Below, piece after piece: positions 49,168 to 58,442 of a stretch of 64,000 bases of DNA. A model generated the notes under the pieces. That model was not told where the DNA came from. It saw nothing but the letters and a program-made list of their open reading frames with translations, and did not search any database. Position 1 is the first letter of the stretch, and each line of letters begins with the position of its first letter. A program made the translations under genes and the position numbers. Source of the stretch: Clostridiales bacterium (lineage in GTDB: Bacteria; Bacillota; Clostridia; Oscillospirales; Oscillospiraceae); contig SFFW01000005.1 of the NCBI GenBank assembly GCA_004556755.1, positions 1 to 64,000 on the forward strand. The letters run 5' to 3'.

Positions 49168-50313
49168 TCAGTTCCGACCTAAAAGACTGCCGACGAGACT
49201 GAGGAAAATGTCCGAAAGCCCCATCCTCTGCACGTCGTGAGAGGCTACGAGAGGTACACTGAACGCTTCCTGCCCGTTTATCAGAACGCTCATGCTGCCG
49301 AGGCTGTCGCCCTTTTTGACGGGTGCCGCCACGGAATCGGGAAGCTGCAGCGTATATTCGATATTGCCCGAGCCCTGCTTTGAAATGAGCGCCGCTTCGG
49401 GACCCGTGTACTCCGGCTGAACGCAGTCGCCCTTGCCCAGCTCGACGTAGACCGGGGGCAGGGCGGACCCCTGCCGCAGGGGACACAGAGTGTAGTTTGC
49501 GAAGGCGTAGTTTAAAAGCGCCTTTGCGTCGTTGTTTCTCGAATCGACGCTTTCGGCGTGCATGATGACCGCAATATACTCCACGCCGTCACGCATGGCG
49601 GTCGCAGACAGACAGTACATCGCAAGCGAGGTAAAGCCGGTTTTAAGCCCGGTGCAGCCCTCGTAGTAGTAGACGAGCTTGTTGGTGTTTGAAAGTCCGA
49701 ATTCGCCGTTGCGTATGGAGTCCATCCATATCGTGGTGTAGTCCTTTATGAGATCGTGCCGTATAAGCTCTCTCGACATGAGCGCAATGTCGTATGCGCT
49801 CGTGTAATGCTCTCTGTCGTCGAAAAGCCCGGTGCAGTTTGTAAAGTGCGTGTTTTTCATTCCAAGCTCTTCGGCTCTCGCATTCATGCGCTCGACGAAG
49901 CTTTGCTCCGAGCCGCACAGATGCTCCGCCATCGCAACGGCACAGTCGTTTGCCGACACGACGGAGATGCACTTGAGCATCTCGTGGACGCTCATCTTCT
50001 CGCCCTCCTCAAGGAAAACGCAGCTGCCGCCGAAGGAAGCCGCTCTCTCGGATGCGATAACGGTGTCGTCGAGCGAAATATCGCCGTTTTCGATCGCCTC
50101 GACGATGAGCAGCATGGTCATCACCTTCGTGACGCTTGCGGGCGCCATGCGCTCGTGTGCGTTTTTCTCGTATATCACCTCGCCGCTTTGCTTTTCCATC
50201 AAAACGGCAGAGGGGGCTTTGATGTCTATCGCGTCGTCACGGAGCGTTTCGGGCGCAGCGGCGCCGCCGAAGAGCTGAAGCGCAGCCAGCAGTGTAAACA
50301 GCATTCTTTTCAT
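49168..50313 (-). CDS. dacF: D-alanyl-D-alanine carboxypeptidase (DacF/PBP5-like)
   Basis: 381 residues with a signal peptide (1-20). Penicillin-binding motifs: SxxK as S60-V-T-K63 (MAPASVTKVMTM), SAN in VVSANDCAVAMAEHL, and KTG in GLKTGFTS. The C-terminal ~110 residues form the beta domain typical of PBP5 proteins, with a final amphipathic stretch. Trims the fifth residue of peptidoglycan stem peptides outside the membrane. Confidence 0.93.
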   Translation of the reverse strand: MKRMLFTLLAALQLFGGAAAPETLRDDAIDIKAPSAVLMEKQSGEVIYEKNAHERMAPASVTKVMTMLLIVEAIENGDISLDDTVIASERAASFGGSCVFLEEGEKMSVHEMLKCISVVSANDCAVAMAEHLCGSEQSFVERMNARAEELGMKNTHFTNCTGLFDDREHYTSAYDIALMSRELIRHDLIKDYTTIWMDSIRNGEFGLSNTNKLVYYYEGCTGLKTGFTSLAMYCLSATAMRDGVEYIAVIMHAESVDSRNNDAKALLNYAFANYTLCPLRQGSALPPVYVELGKGDCVQPEYTGPEAALISKQGSGNIEYTLQLPDSVAAPVKKGDSLGSMSVLINGQEAFSVPLVASHDVQRMGLSDIFLSLVGSLLGRN

Positions 50314-50637
50314 GGCATATCCCTCCGAGACATACTATGAGGGGCGGGTATCGGATAATGCAGGTTGACAGAATTATGCTTTATTCGACACGGATGAATC
50401 GGGCAATAATGAACGCACAGTGAACAAAGCCGCTGCAAATACAGGGTTTTAAACATTTTCAACACAGTTTTCAACATACGCAGCCGCAAGTCGACGGCGG
50501 TAAATATGCACATTGAGTTTACATAACACATATACGGAATTGTTATAATTATGCGAAAAATTCACAGAATAGTTATTGACGTTATTTGACTGCGATAGTA
50601 AAATAAAAAGGCTAAGTACATTGCAAGGGGGAAAGTG
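50314..50637. other. 324-bp intergenic region between divergent genes
   Basis: Contains the promoter at 50577-50605 and two copies of TTTTCAACA (50456-50464, 50468-50476) 12 bp apart, of unknown meaning. Otherwise I see no gene or known RNA. Confidence 0.4.
50577..50605 (+). promoter_or_regulatory. Promoter of the AI-2E family gene
   Basis: TTGACG (50577-50582), 17 bp, TAAAAT (50600-50605). Confidence 0.65.
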
Positions 50638-51966
50638 ATGAAGCGGCGTATTAAATCGAATAACCAGTACTTCCGCTGGGGTTTGACGGCGTTTGTCGTC
50701 GTTGCTGCCAGCATACTGTTTTATTTCGGACTGGACTATCTGGGCGATATGTTCAAGGTCTTGGGAGAGCTTCTCGGCATACTGAACCCCTTTGTGTGGG
50801 GCTTTGTGATATCGTATCTGCTGCTGCCGTTTATGAACATATTCGAGAGCAAGCTCTTCAGCCCGCTCACGAAGAATCTCTACGAGTCGCACCCGAAGAT
50901 GAAGCGGCGCAAAAAGCTGGCGAGGGGACTTTCGGTATTTCTTTCGGAAACACTTATGATACTGCTCATTTCGACTCTGCTGTATCTTGTAATACCGCAG
51001 CTTTATGCCAGCATCGAAAGCATAGTCACCGCAGCGCCGGACTATCTCACGAAGGCGTATGCAAAGCTTGACAAGCTGCTTGCAAACCACCCCGAAATGG
51101 ACAAGTACGCAGAGGCGATATTCGGGAATCTGAACAACACGCTCATAAAGTGGGCGCAGAATACCGTCCTGCCGAATATGGACACCATCATTGCGGACGT
51201 GACGAGCGGCGTTTACAGCGTCGTCATGGGCATCTACAATGTCGTCATCGGCATGATCGTCTCCATATATGTATTGTATAACAAGGAATCCGTCCGCACC
51301 CATTTTAAGAAATTACTGTACTGTGTCTGCAAGCCGAAAAACGCAAAGCGCGTAAACTCCGTTTTGAAGTTCACGGATCAGACCTTCCGCAACTTCATTA
51401 CGGGTCAGCTCACCGACGCACTCATAGTCGGCATTTTGTGCTTCATCGGATGCAGCATACTGAAGATACCCTATGCGCTGCTCATTGCCGTGGTCGTCGG
51501 CGCAACGAACGTCATCCCGTTCTTCGGACCGTTCATCGGCGGCATACCGTCGGGACTTTTGGTGCTGATGGTCGATCCCTTCAAGTGCCTTATATTCGTC
51601 ATATTCATCGTTGCTCTCCAGCAGGTCGACGGCAACATCATCTGCCCCAAGATAATGGGCGGCTCCGTCGGCATAAACGGCTTCTGGGTAATGTTTGCGA
51701 TCATACTCGGCGGCGGACTGTTCGGCTTCTGGGGCATGCTTTTGGGCGTTCCCGTGTTCGTGGTCATATACACCGGCATCAATACGCTCATAGAGCGCAA
51801 GCTCCGCAAGCGCAATCTGCCCGATGACGACGCAAGCTACGAGGACCTCGACTATATAGAACCGCAAACGGGCGAGCTTGTGAAGGTCCCGCCCACCATC
51901 GTAATGGCGGCGGAGCCTAAGTCCGAGGAACCGAAAACCGAGGACGCACAGGAAGATAAAAAGTGA
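50638..51966 (+). CDS. AI-2E family transporter
   Basis: 442 residues, about eight helices. The C-terminal motif region IPYALLIAVVVGATNVIPFF then GPFIGGIPSG and VDGNIICPKIMGGSVGINGF is characteristic of the AI-2E/TqsA/PerM family. Members export small molecules or Na+/H+; substrate unknown. The last 50 residues are an acidic cytoplasmic tail. ATG 50638 after AAGGGGGAAAGTG. Confidence 0.9.
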   Translation: MKRRIKSNNQYFRWGLTAFVVVAASILFYFGLDYLGDMFKVLGELLGILNPFVWGFVISYLLLPFMNIFESKLFSPLTKNLYESHPKMKRRKKLARGLSVFLSETLMILLISTLLYLVIPQLYASIESIVTAAPDYLTKAYAKLDKLLANHPEMDKYAEAIFGNLNNTLIKWAQNTVLPNMDTIIADVTSGVYSVVMGIYNVVIGMIVSIYVLYNKESVRTHFKKLLYCVCKPKNAKRVNSVLKFTDQTFRNFITGQLTDALIVGILCFIGCSILKIPYALLIAVVVGATNVIPFFGPFIGGIPSGLLVLMVDPFKCLIFVIFIVALQQVDGNIICPKIMGGSVGINGFWVMFAIILGGGLFGFWGMLLGVPVFVVIYTGINTLIERKLRKRNLPDDDASYEDLDYIEPQTGELVKVPPTIVMAAEPKSEEPKTEDAQEDKK

Positions 51967-51972
51967 AGATAA

Positions 51973-52012
51973 TAAAAACGCTTTCGGCTAAACCGAAAGC
52001 GTTTTTATTATC
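51973..52012. terminator. Bidirectional terminator
   Basis: ATAAAAACGCTTTCGG and complement form a long hairpin between convergent genes. Confidence 0.92.
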
Positions 52013-52017
52013 GGAAT

Positions 52018-53148
52018 TTACCTGTGCGCAAGGGTCTGCGACGCACGGAGCAGGGAAGCGCAGAGCGCATCTGCGTCGTCTGTGGTATTGTAGCGTGAAA
52101 AGCTTATGCGCAGAGCGCCGTCAATGACCTTTGAGGGAAGACCGATCGCTTCGAGAACGTGGCTCCTTGCACCCTTCTTGCAGGCTGAGCTGCGGGAGAC
52201 GAATATCCCGTCCGCCTCAAGGAAGTTCATCAGCACCTCGCTCCGCCAGCCGGGGAGCGACACGCTGAGTATATGCGGTGCGCCGCCGCCGATGAGGACG
52301 AGCTGCGGTATGAGTGATGTGAGCCTTTCGGCGGTGTAGGCCCGAAGCTCCGAAAGCTGCTTCTGTGTCTCGGCAAAGCGAGCGTGTGCGATCTCCGCCG
52401 CCGTGCCGAAGGCGGCTATCTGAGGCATTGCCTCGGTACCTGCTCGCAGACCGCTCTCCTGCGCTCCGCCGAGTATATAGGGCTTGATTTTCACCCCGCT
52501 TTTGATATACAATGCGCCTATGCCCTTGGGTGCGTGGACCTTGTGACCGCTTATCGAGATCATGTCCGCACCGCAGCCCTTTGCGGTGAAGGGCAGCTTC
52601 ATAAATGCCTGCACCGCATCCGTGTGCAGGAGTGCGAATGAACCCCGCTCGTCGAGCAGACGGCGCATGGCGGCGATGTCCGTTATGCCGCCCGTCTCGT
52701 TGTTGACGGTCATAAGGCTCACCAGCACGGTGTCGGGGCGCAGAGCCTCGGCAAGCGCCGAGACGCTTATGCTGCCGTCGGCTTCGGGCGCAAGGCGGGT
52801 GACCTCAAAGCCCCGGCGCTCAAGCTCCGAGAGGGACTTTCTCACCGCATCATGCTCCACAAGCGAGCTTATAACGTGCCTTCCCCGGTGCTTCATCGCC
52901 TCGGCTCCGCAAAGGATCGCCCAGTTGTCGCTTTCCGAGCCGCAGGAGGTAAAGAAAAGCTCCGACGGCTTGCAGCCGAGGGCGGAGGCGACCTGCCCCC
53001 TTGCCTTTGTCAGAACGACCGCCGCCTCACGTCCCTTGGTATGGGTCGAGCTGGGGTTGCCGTAAAACGATGTCATGGTTTCAAACGCCGTCTTTGCCGC
53101 TTCGTCGCAGACTCTCGTTGTGGCGGCGTTGTCAAGATAGATTTCCAT
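52018..53148 (-). CDS. Cysteine desulfurase, NifS/IscS-like
   Basis: 376 residues. PLP fold with YLDNAATTRV, FTSCGSESDNWAI, the PLP lysine in ISGHKVHAPKG and the persulfide cysteine in VSRSSACKKGARS (short loop-type). Supplies sulfur from cysteine for Fe-S clusters or tRNA thiolation; mnmA, thiI or iscU are not adjacent. Divergent from mtaB with only 26 bases between, the two ribosome sites forming the palindrome CTCCTTAGGAG. Confidence 0.93.
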   Translation of the reverse strand: MEIYLDNAATTRVCDEAAKTAFETMTSFYGNPSSTHTKGREAAVVLTKARGQVASALGCKPSELFFTSCGSESDNWAILCGAEAMKHRGRHVISSLVEHDAVRKSLSELERRGFEVTRLAPEADGSISVSALAEALRPDTVLVSLMTVNNETGGITDIAAMRRLLDERGSFALLHTDAVQAFMKLPFTAKGCGADMISISGHKVHAPKGIGALYIKSGVKIKPYILGGAQESGLRAGTEAMPQIAAFGTAAEIAHARFAETQKQLSELRAYTAERLTSLIPQLVLIGGGAPHILSVSLPGWRSEVLMNFLEADGIFVSRSSACKKGARSHVLEAIGLPSKVIDGALRISFSRYNTTDDADALCASLLRASQTLAHR

Positions 53149-53174
53149 TTTGTACTCCTTAGGAGAGATTTACG

Positions 53175-54461
53175 ATGAAATACATTATATACACTTTGGG
53201 CTGCAAGGTCAACCAGTACGAAACTCAGGCTATGGAAACGCTGCTCGGCGAACACGGCCATACGCCGGCGGCGGAGGGCGAGACCGCCGATGCCGTCATC
53301 GTGAACACCTGCGCCGTGACCGCCGAGGCGGGGCGCAAGTCGAGACAGGCGATAAACCGTCTGCGTGAGGAAAACCCCGGTGCGGTCGTTGCGGTGTCCG
53401 GCTGCTATTCGCAGCTCAGCCCCGACACCGCCGCAAAGCTCGGTGCGGACGTCATTTTTGGCACCGGCGACAGGGTGAAGCTCGTCGACGCCATAGAGAG
53501 GGCCTGCGCCGGGGGCGCATCGGAGCGCTGCGTCGATAAGCCCTTTGAGCGGCGAGTGTTCGAGGAGCTGCCTGCGGGAGCCGCCGAGGGCAGAACGAGA
53601 GCGCTGCTCAAAATTCAGGACGGCTGCGTAAACTTCTGCACCTATTGCATAATCCCGTACACGAGGGGACGCCTCAGGAGCCTGCCTATTGCCGACGCCG
53701 CATCCGCTGCCGCCAAGCTCTGCGCCGAGGGATACAGAGAGCTTGTTCTGACGGGTATCGAGATCGCCTCCTACGGCGTCGATCTTGAGGGAAAGCCGAG
53801 CCTTGCCGACGTCGTGTGTGCAATTGCGGAGGCGGCGCCCGATATGCGGCTGCGTCTCGGCTCGCTTGAGCCGACGGTCATAACCGAGGACTTCTGCCGC
53901 CGCCTTGCGTCGCTCGGAACACTGTGCCGGCACTTCCACCTTTCGTTGCAATCCGGCTGCGACAGGACGCTGAAAAACATGAACCGCAAGTACGACACCG
54001 CAACCTTTTTCGAGAAAACGGAGCTTCTGCGGAAATACTTCCCCGACTGCGGGATAACCTGCGACATCATCGTGGGCTTCCCCGGCGAAAGCGACGAGGA
54101 TCAGCGCACGACGCTTGACTTCATCGAAAAGGTCGGATTTTCCGACGCTCACATTTTCCCGTACTCACGCAGACCCGGCACCCCGGCGGATAAGATGGAC
54201 GGGCAGATAGACAGAAGCACCAAGGCGAGACGCTCACGGGAAGCCAGAGCCGTTGCAGCCGAGGCTCGCCGCCGCTGCCTTGAGTCCTGCGTCGGAAAAA
54301 CGCTCCCGGTGCTGTTTGAAACGAAGGACGGAGACAGGTGGCAGGGTCACAGTGACACCTACTTTTTGGTGGAGGCAGAGGGCGAGGACCTGCGGGGATT
54401 GGTCAAAAACGTCAAAATCACTGGTGTTTCCGGGGAAATACTCGTAGGAGAGATACGTTGA
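53175..54461 (+). CDS. mtaB: tRNA t6A37 methylthiotransferase MtaB
   Basis: 428 residues: UPF0004 domain with C10, C46 and C77 binding one cluster, radical SAM motif at C151, C155, C158 (DGCVNFCTYCIIPYTRG), and a C-terminal TRAM domain. LGCKVNQYET is diagnostic for MtaB over MiaB and RimO. Converts t6A37 to ms2t6A37, linking it to tsaE and tsaB in this window. AGGAGA precedes the ATG. Confidence 0.95.
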   Translation: MKYIIYTLGCKVNQYETQAMETLLGEHGHTPAAEGETADAVIVNTCAVTAEAGRKSRQAINRLREENPGAVVAVSGCYSQLSPDTAAKLGADVIFGTGDRVKLVDAIERACAGGASERCVDKPFERRVFEELPAGAAEGRTRALLKIQDGCVNFCTYCIIPYTRGRLRSLPIADAASAAAKLCAEGYRELVLTGIEIASYGVDLEGKPSLADVVCAIAEAAPDMRLRLGSLEPTVITEDFCRRLASLGTLCRHFHLSLQSGCDRTLKNMNRKYDTATFFEKTELLRKYFPDCGITCDIIVGFPGESDEDQRTTLDFIEKVGFSDAHIFPYSRRPGTPADKMDGQIDRSTKARRSREARAVAAEARRRCLESCVGKTLPVLFETKDGDRWQGHSDTYFLVEAEGEDLRGLVKNVKITGVSGEILVGEIR

Positions 54462-54486
54462 CGTGCGCCCGCATCGGTATTATAAT

Positions 54487-54757
54487 TTAAGCTGACGGGA
54501 GTTGAACTCCTGTCGGTTTTGACGGGCGGATTTCCGCCCGTGCTGCGTTAAATCCCTTGACAATACGTCAAGTATTCTCTGCGGGCTTTGCCTTGCCCGG
54601 ACAAAAATCCGCTCCGGCAAAACTGCAAAGCACCTGTCGGCAGTGCTTTTCGAGGGATTTTCGGCTTTCTTTGATGCAGATGGGCTGACGCCCATCAAAG
54701 CAAAAAAGTCGGAAATAACCGAAAGGGTACGTCGACAGGCGGCAGGGGTTCGACTCT
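54487..54757. repeat. MITE-like structured repeat upstream of serC
   Basis: Imperfect ~27-bp terminal inverted repeats (54499-54525 and 54730-54756, about three quarters matching) enclose a string of hairpins, e.g. CGGGCGG-ATTT-CCGCCCG, CTTGAC-AATAC-GTCAAG, GATGGGC-TGAC-GCCCATC. No coding capacity. The core CTGCGGGCTTTGCCTTGCCC and GCAGTGCTTTTCGAGGGAT resembles the element at 57036-57350. Partial relatives lie at 2080 and 5171. It fills the 337-base gap between mtaB and serC. Confidence 0.65.
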
Positions 54758-54798
54758 AAAGTATTAGCATGACGAAGAATGCCGAAGAAGGTGAAACG

Positions 54799-55881
54799 AT
54801 GTTTTCGGAGAGAGTTTATAATTTTGCGGCAGGCCCTTCGGTCATGCCGGAGCAGGTGCTGCATAGCGCCGGAAGCGAGATAATGAATTACGCAGGCAGC
54901 GGTATGTCCGTCATGGAGATGAGCCACCGCAGCGCCTGCTTTGCGGAGATCTTTGAGGATGCAAAGTCACGGCTCAAAGCGCTGTTAAAGGTGCCGGACA
55001 GCCATGAGATACTGCTGCTTCAGGGCGGCGCAACGCTTCAGTTTGCCGCAATACCCATGAACCTTTTGGGGCAGGGAGGCACGGCGGATTACGCCGTTAC
55101 GGGGAACTTCTCCCGCCTTGCCGCCGAGGAAGCGAAAAAGTACGGCAATGTTCACATCGCCTGCGACAGCACCCCCTTCGGTCACAACCGCATACCCGAC
55201 ACGGTGAATGAGACCGAGGGCGCAAGCTACTTCTACTACTGTGCAAACAACACCATCTACGGCACCGAGTGGCAGACGGTACCCGACGTTAAGGCGACGC
55301 TCGTGTGCGATATGTCCTCGGATATCCTTTCAAAGCCCGTGGACGTTTCACGCTATGGACTGATATATGCCGGAGCGCAGAAGAACATGGCGCCTGCGGG
55401 ACTTACGGTGCTTATAGTTGACCGCAGTCTTGCGGGGAAGGCGCTGCCGATAACGCCGAAGGTCATGGACTACAAGGTGCAGATAGATAAGGACTCCATG
55501 CTGAACACACCGCCGTGCTGGTGCATATATATGCTCGGCAAGGTGCTGCGTTGGGTGGAGGATATGGGCGGACTTTCCGCAATGGAGGAGCGCAAAAAGC
55601 TCAGAGCGGGACTGCTGTACGATTACCTCGACGAGAGCAGGATGTTTATCCCCCATGCTCAGAAGGGCTCACGCAGCGACATGAACGTCACCTTCCGAAC
55701 CGGAGACCCCGCACTTGACGAGGAGTTTCTGAAGGGCGCTGCATCGCAGGGGCTTTTGAACCTTCGGGGACACAGACTCACCGGCGGCATGAGGGCTTCG
55801 ATCTACAATGCAATGCCGATAGAGGGTGTGCAGGCGCTCGTTGCGTATATGAAAGACTTTGAGGTGGAACACCGTGTTTAA
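54799..55881 (+). CDS. serC: Phosphoserine aminotransferase
   Basis: 360 residues. YNFAAGPSVMPEQVL at the N-terminus, LLLQGGATLQFAAIPMNL, PLP lysine in YAGAQKNMAPAGLT, and RASIYNAMPIEGVQALV at the end. Converts 3-phosphohydroxypyruvate and glutamate to phosphoserine. AAGGTGA precedes the ATG. Overlaps serA by eight bases. Confidence 0.97.
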   Translation: MFSERVYNFAAGPSVMPEQVLHSAGSEIMNYAGSGMSVMEMSHRSACFAEIFEDAKSRLKALLKVPDSHEILLLQGGATLQFAAIPMNLLGQGGTADYAVTGNFSRLAAEEAKKYGNVHIACDSTPFGHNRIPDTVNETEGASYFYYCANNTIYGTEWQTVPDVKATLVCDMSSDILSKPVDVSRYGLIYAGAQKNMAPAGLTVLIVDRSLAGKALPITPKVMDYKVQIDKDSMLNTPPCWCIYMLGKVLRWVEDMGGLSAMEERKKLRAGLLYDYLDESRMFIPHAQKGSRSDMNVTFRTGDPALDEEFLKGAASQGLLNLRGHRLTGGMRASIYNAMPIEGVQALVAYMKDFEVEHRV

Positions 55882-57037
55882 AATAAAGACCATAAACAAT
55901 ATATCGCCCGTGGGACTTGCCAAGCTCGTGCAGCTCGGCTGCATGGTATCGCCCGATGCCGAGAACCCGCAGGGCATCATAGTCCGCAGTGCGGATATGC
56001 ACGGCTTTGAGCCGAACCCGGAGCTTATGGGCATCGCCAGAGCGGGAGCGGGCTACAACAACATTCCCGTGGAAAAGATGGCGGAGCTGGGAATATGCGT
56101 CTTTAACAGCCCCGGCGCAAACGCCGAGGCGGTAAAGGAGCAGAGCGTCTGCTCGCTCGTCATGGCGTCGAGGGACGTTCTCGGTGCTGCCGAGTGGGTA
56201 AAGAGCATTTCCGACAGAGGCGGCGAGATACCCGCCCTCGTCGAAAAGGGCAAGTCCGCATTTTCGGGTCCCGAACTCATGGGCAAGACCATCGGCGTTT
56301 TGGGACTGGGCGCCACGGGTGCGCTCGTTGCCAACGTCTGCCTTGCAATGGACATGACCGTCATAGGCTACGACCCCTTCATGTCGGTGGAAGCGGCATG
56401 GCGTCTGTCGAAGGACGTTGACAGGGCGGAGGACATCGGCGAGATATTCAGAAACAGCGACTATATCAGCATAAACATCCCCTACAACGAGAACACGCAT
56501 CACCTCCTCGACGAAAAGGCGTTTTCGATGATGAAGCCGGGTGTGCGCATAATAAACGAGTCGAGAGCGGAGGTCGTCGATGACGATGCGATGCTCCGTG
56601 CGCTTGAGAGCGGCGTCGTTGCAAAGTACGTCACCGACTTTCCGAACGAAAAGATCCTCGGCGGCAAAAACGTCATTGCGCTGCCGCACCTCGGAGCCTG
56701 CACCCCGGAGAGTGAGGACAGGTGTGCGGAGATGGCGGCAAAGCAGCTGTACGATTACCTGAAAAACGGCAACATCACAAACTCAGTCAATCTGCCGAAC
56801 GCAAAGCTTGAGCGCATGGGCGTGTGCCGGCTGTGCGTCATACACCGCAATGTGCCGGGTATGATAAACCGCATACTCGACTTCGTTACTGAGAGGAACA
56901 TCAACGTTGAGCATATGATAAACAAGCCGAGAGGCGGCTATGCTTACACGATGATAGACCTCGGCGACAGGATAGACGAGGACATGACAAACAGCATACG
57001 GAGCATGGACGGCGTGCTGAGAGTAAGAGTGCTGTGA
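55874..57037 (+). CDS. serA: D-3-phosphoglycerate dehydrogenase
   Basis: 387 residues from a GTG with GAGGTGG upstream. 2-hydroxyacid dehydrogenase fold: GVLGLGATGALVANVCLAMD then MTVIGYDP, active-site Arg in NESRAEVVDD, His in ALPHLGACTPESED, and a C-terminal ACT-like domain (CRLCVIHRNVPGMINRILDF) for serine feedback. First step of serine synthesis. serB is not present nearby. The stop codon is the first part of the inverted repeat of the next element. Confidence 0.96.
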   Translation: MFKIKTINNISPVGLAKLVQLGCMVSPDAENPQGIIVRSADMHGFEPNPELMGIARAGAGYNNIPVEKMAELGICVFNSPGANAEAVKEQSVCSLVMASRDVLGAAEWVKSISDRGGEIPALVEKGKSAFSGPELMGKTIGVLGLGATGALVANVCLAMDMTVIGYDPFMSVEAAWRLSKDVDRAEDIGEIFRNSDYISINIPYNENTHHLLDEKAFSMMKPGVRIINESRAEVVDDDAMLRALESGVVAKYVTDFPNEKILGGKNVIALPHLGACTPESEDRCAEMAAKQLYDYLKNGNITNSVNLPNAKLERMGVCRLCVIHRNVPGMINRILDFVTERNINVEHMINKPRGGYAYTMIDLGDRIDEDMTNSIRSMDGVLRVRVL

Positions 57038-57350
57038 AAAAAGAGGATGCAAGGGCGGACTCAGATAAGGATAAGCCGCCCTGTAAAAAGTCTTTTGCCC
57101 TGTGGCTTCGTTAAAAATGCTCGAAATATATCTCCATTATTCCTGCGCTTTTTGCCTTGCCACAGAACAAAATCCAATTTTACAGGGTGCGTAGCAGTTT
57201 TGAGCGGGATATTTTTCGTTCAGACAAAATAACAAAATCTCGGCAATACTTTGTGTATTACCGAGATTTTTTATGAAGTATGGGCGGAAAAGAGCCGCTC
57301 AAAACCGACTTATCCTTATCTGAGTCCGCCCAAAGGCATCCTCTTTTTTC
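57036..57350. mobile_element. MITE-like element with 38-bp inverted repeats after serA
   Basis: Ends: 57036-57075 and 57309-57350 are inverted copies, with GAAAAAAGAGGATGC and a second 23-base block matching exactly around a 2 versus 4-base spacer. Inside are further nested arms (CCCTGTAAAA with TTTTACAGGG; TTTTGAGCGG with CCGCTCAAAA) and a terminator-like hairpin TCTCGGCAATA with TATTACCGAGA. TGT flanks both ends, a possible 3-bp target duplication. No ORF of interest. Core shared with 54487-54757. In RNA the right end would also work as serA terminator. Confidence 0.75.
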
Positions 57351-57458
57351 TGTAAACTTTATATTAACTGCACCCGAAAACGGAAATTGTGTGATATAAT
57401 AAAACATTAAAGAATGTCGGCGAAAAGCGTCGGCACAGACCTCAAGGAGGGAGCCTTT

Positions 57459-58316
57459 ATGAAAAAACTGTTGCCCGTACTTTTGTGCCTTGCCATAGCT
57501 CTCGGACTGTGCGCCTGCGGCGGCACCGAAGAGCCGAAAACGCCGGAGGTCACCGCAACGCCGGAGCCTGTGCGTTTTAGCAAGGAGGACGGAAAGCTCG
57601 ACACCGAGAGCTACTACAACCCCAACGGCATGAAATACGCCTCCGTCGAGTATAGCTACGACGGCAGCGGAAGGGTGATAAGCGAAAGACACCTCGGTCT
57701 TAACGACGCAGAGGAGGGCGTGCTCTCATACGAGTACCTCGACGGCGACAAGATAAGCAGCCGCAGCTATAAGCTCAGCGCCGGGGACGGCAGCTACACC
57801 GATTATTACACGGAAAGCTATGAGTACGACGCATCGGGACTTCTTCTGTCGATAACGAGGACGGAGAGCGGTGCTGTCACGGCACGCACCGTCTACGGCT
57901 ACGATGAGAGCGGAAATCTCGTGAGCGAGAAGCGCTACGAGGGTGCGGACTTCTGCATAGCGGAGTACGATTACCGCATCGACGCAAACGGCAGGGTGAT
58001 AAGCTGCACCCGCAAGGACTATATCGAGGGCGACAGCAGCGAAAATAACTACGCATACGACAGCATGGGCAGACTGCTCACCGACCAGTGCTACGACGAA
58101 AACGGCAATGTTGTCAGCCGCACGGAGTACAGCTACGACGAAAACGGCAATGAGATAAAGCGCAGCGTGTTCGCCGAGGGCGGGGAGCTTATAAGCAGCA
58201 CCGAAAAAAGCTATGAATACGACGACATCGGCAACATCATCTGCTGCGTTACCTCGCACTCCGACGGTACGCCCGGCAGCACCGTGCGCTACACATGGCA
58301 GTACAGCAAGGGATAA
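57459..58316 (+). CDS. YD-repeat lipoprotein
   Basis: 285 residues. Lipobox ending at C20 (LGLCACGG), then seven short repeats of the form Y-x-Y-D-x-x-G-x-x-x-S (YSYDGSGRVISER, YEYDASGLLLSITR, YGYDESGNLVSEK, YAYDSMGRLLTDQ, YSYDENGNEIKRS, YEYDDIGNIICCV). These are RHS/YD-type repeats that form a beta sheet wrapping on the cell surface. No toxin domain follows. AAGGAGGG precedes the ATG. Function unknown; ligand binding or adhesion are possible. Confidence 0.82.
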   Translation: MKKLLPVLLCLAIALGLCACGGTEEPKTPEVTATPEPVRFSKEDGKLDTESYYNPNGMKYASVEYSYDGSGRVISERHLGLNDAEEGVLSYEYLDGDKISSRSYKLSAGDGSYTDYYTESYEYDASGLLLSITRTESGAVTARTVYGYDESGNLVSEKRYEGADFCIAEYDYRIDANGRVISCTRKDYIEGDSSENNYAYDSMGRLLTDQCYDENGNVVSRTEYSYDENGNEIKRSVFAEGGELISSTEKSYEYDDIGNIICCVTSHSDGTPGSTVRYTWQYSKG

Positions 58317-58442
58317 TTAACAAATATTTTAAATTTATTTTCTTTTGTCTGTGTTAACATATACTCATTATATATTGTGCGCCGAGGTGTGGAAAACGCC
58401 GAAGCGCAGGGCTTTTGAAAATTCGATTCAAGGTGATATTTG

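Noticed and set aside
50456..50476. Two TTTTCAACA copies as DnaA boxes or origin
   Set aside because: Two mismatches to the TTATCCACA consensus, no AT-rich unwinding tract and no dnaA.
54741..54757. GGGGTTCGACTCT as a tRNA T arm
   Set aside because: No acceptor strand, CCA or anticodon arm; it is the terminal repeat of the structured element.
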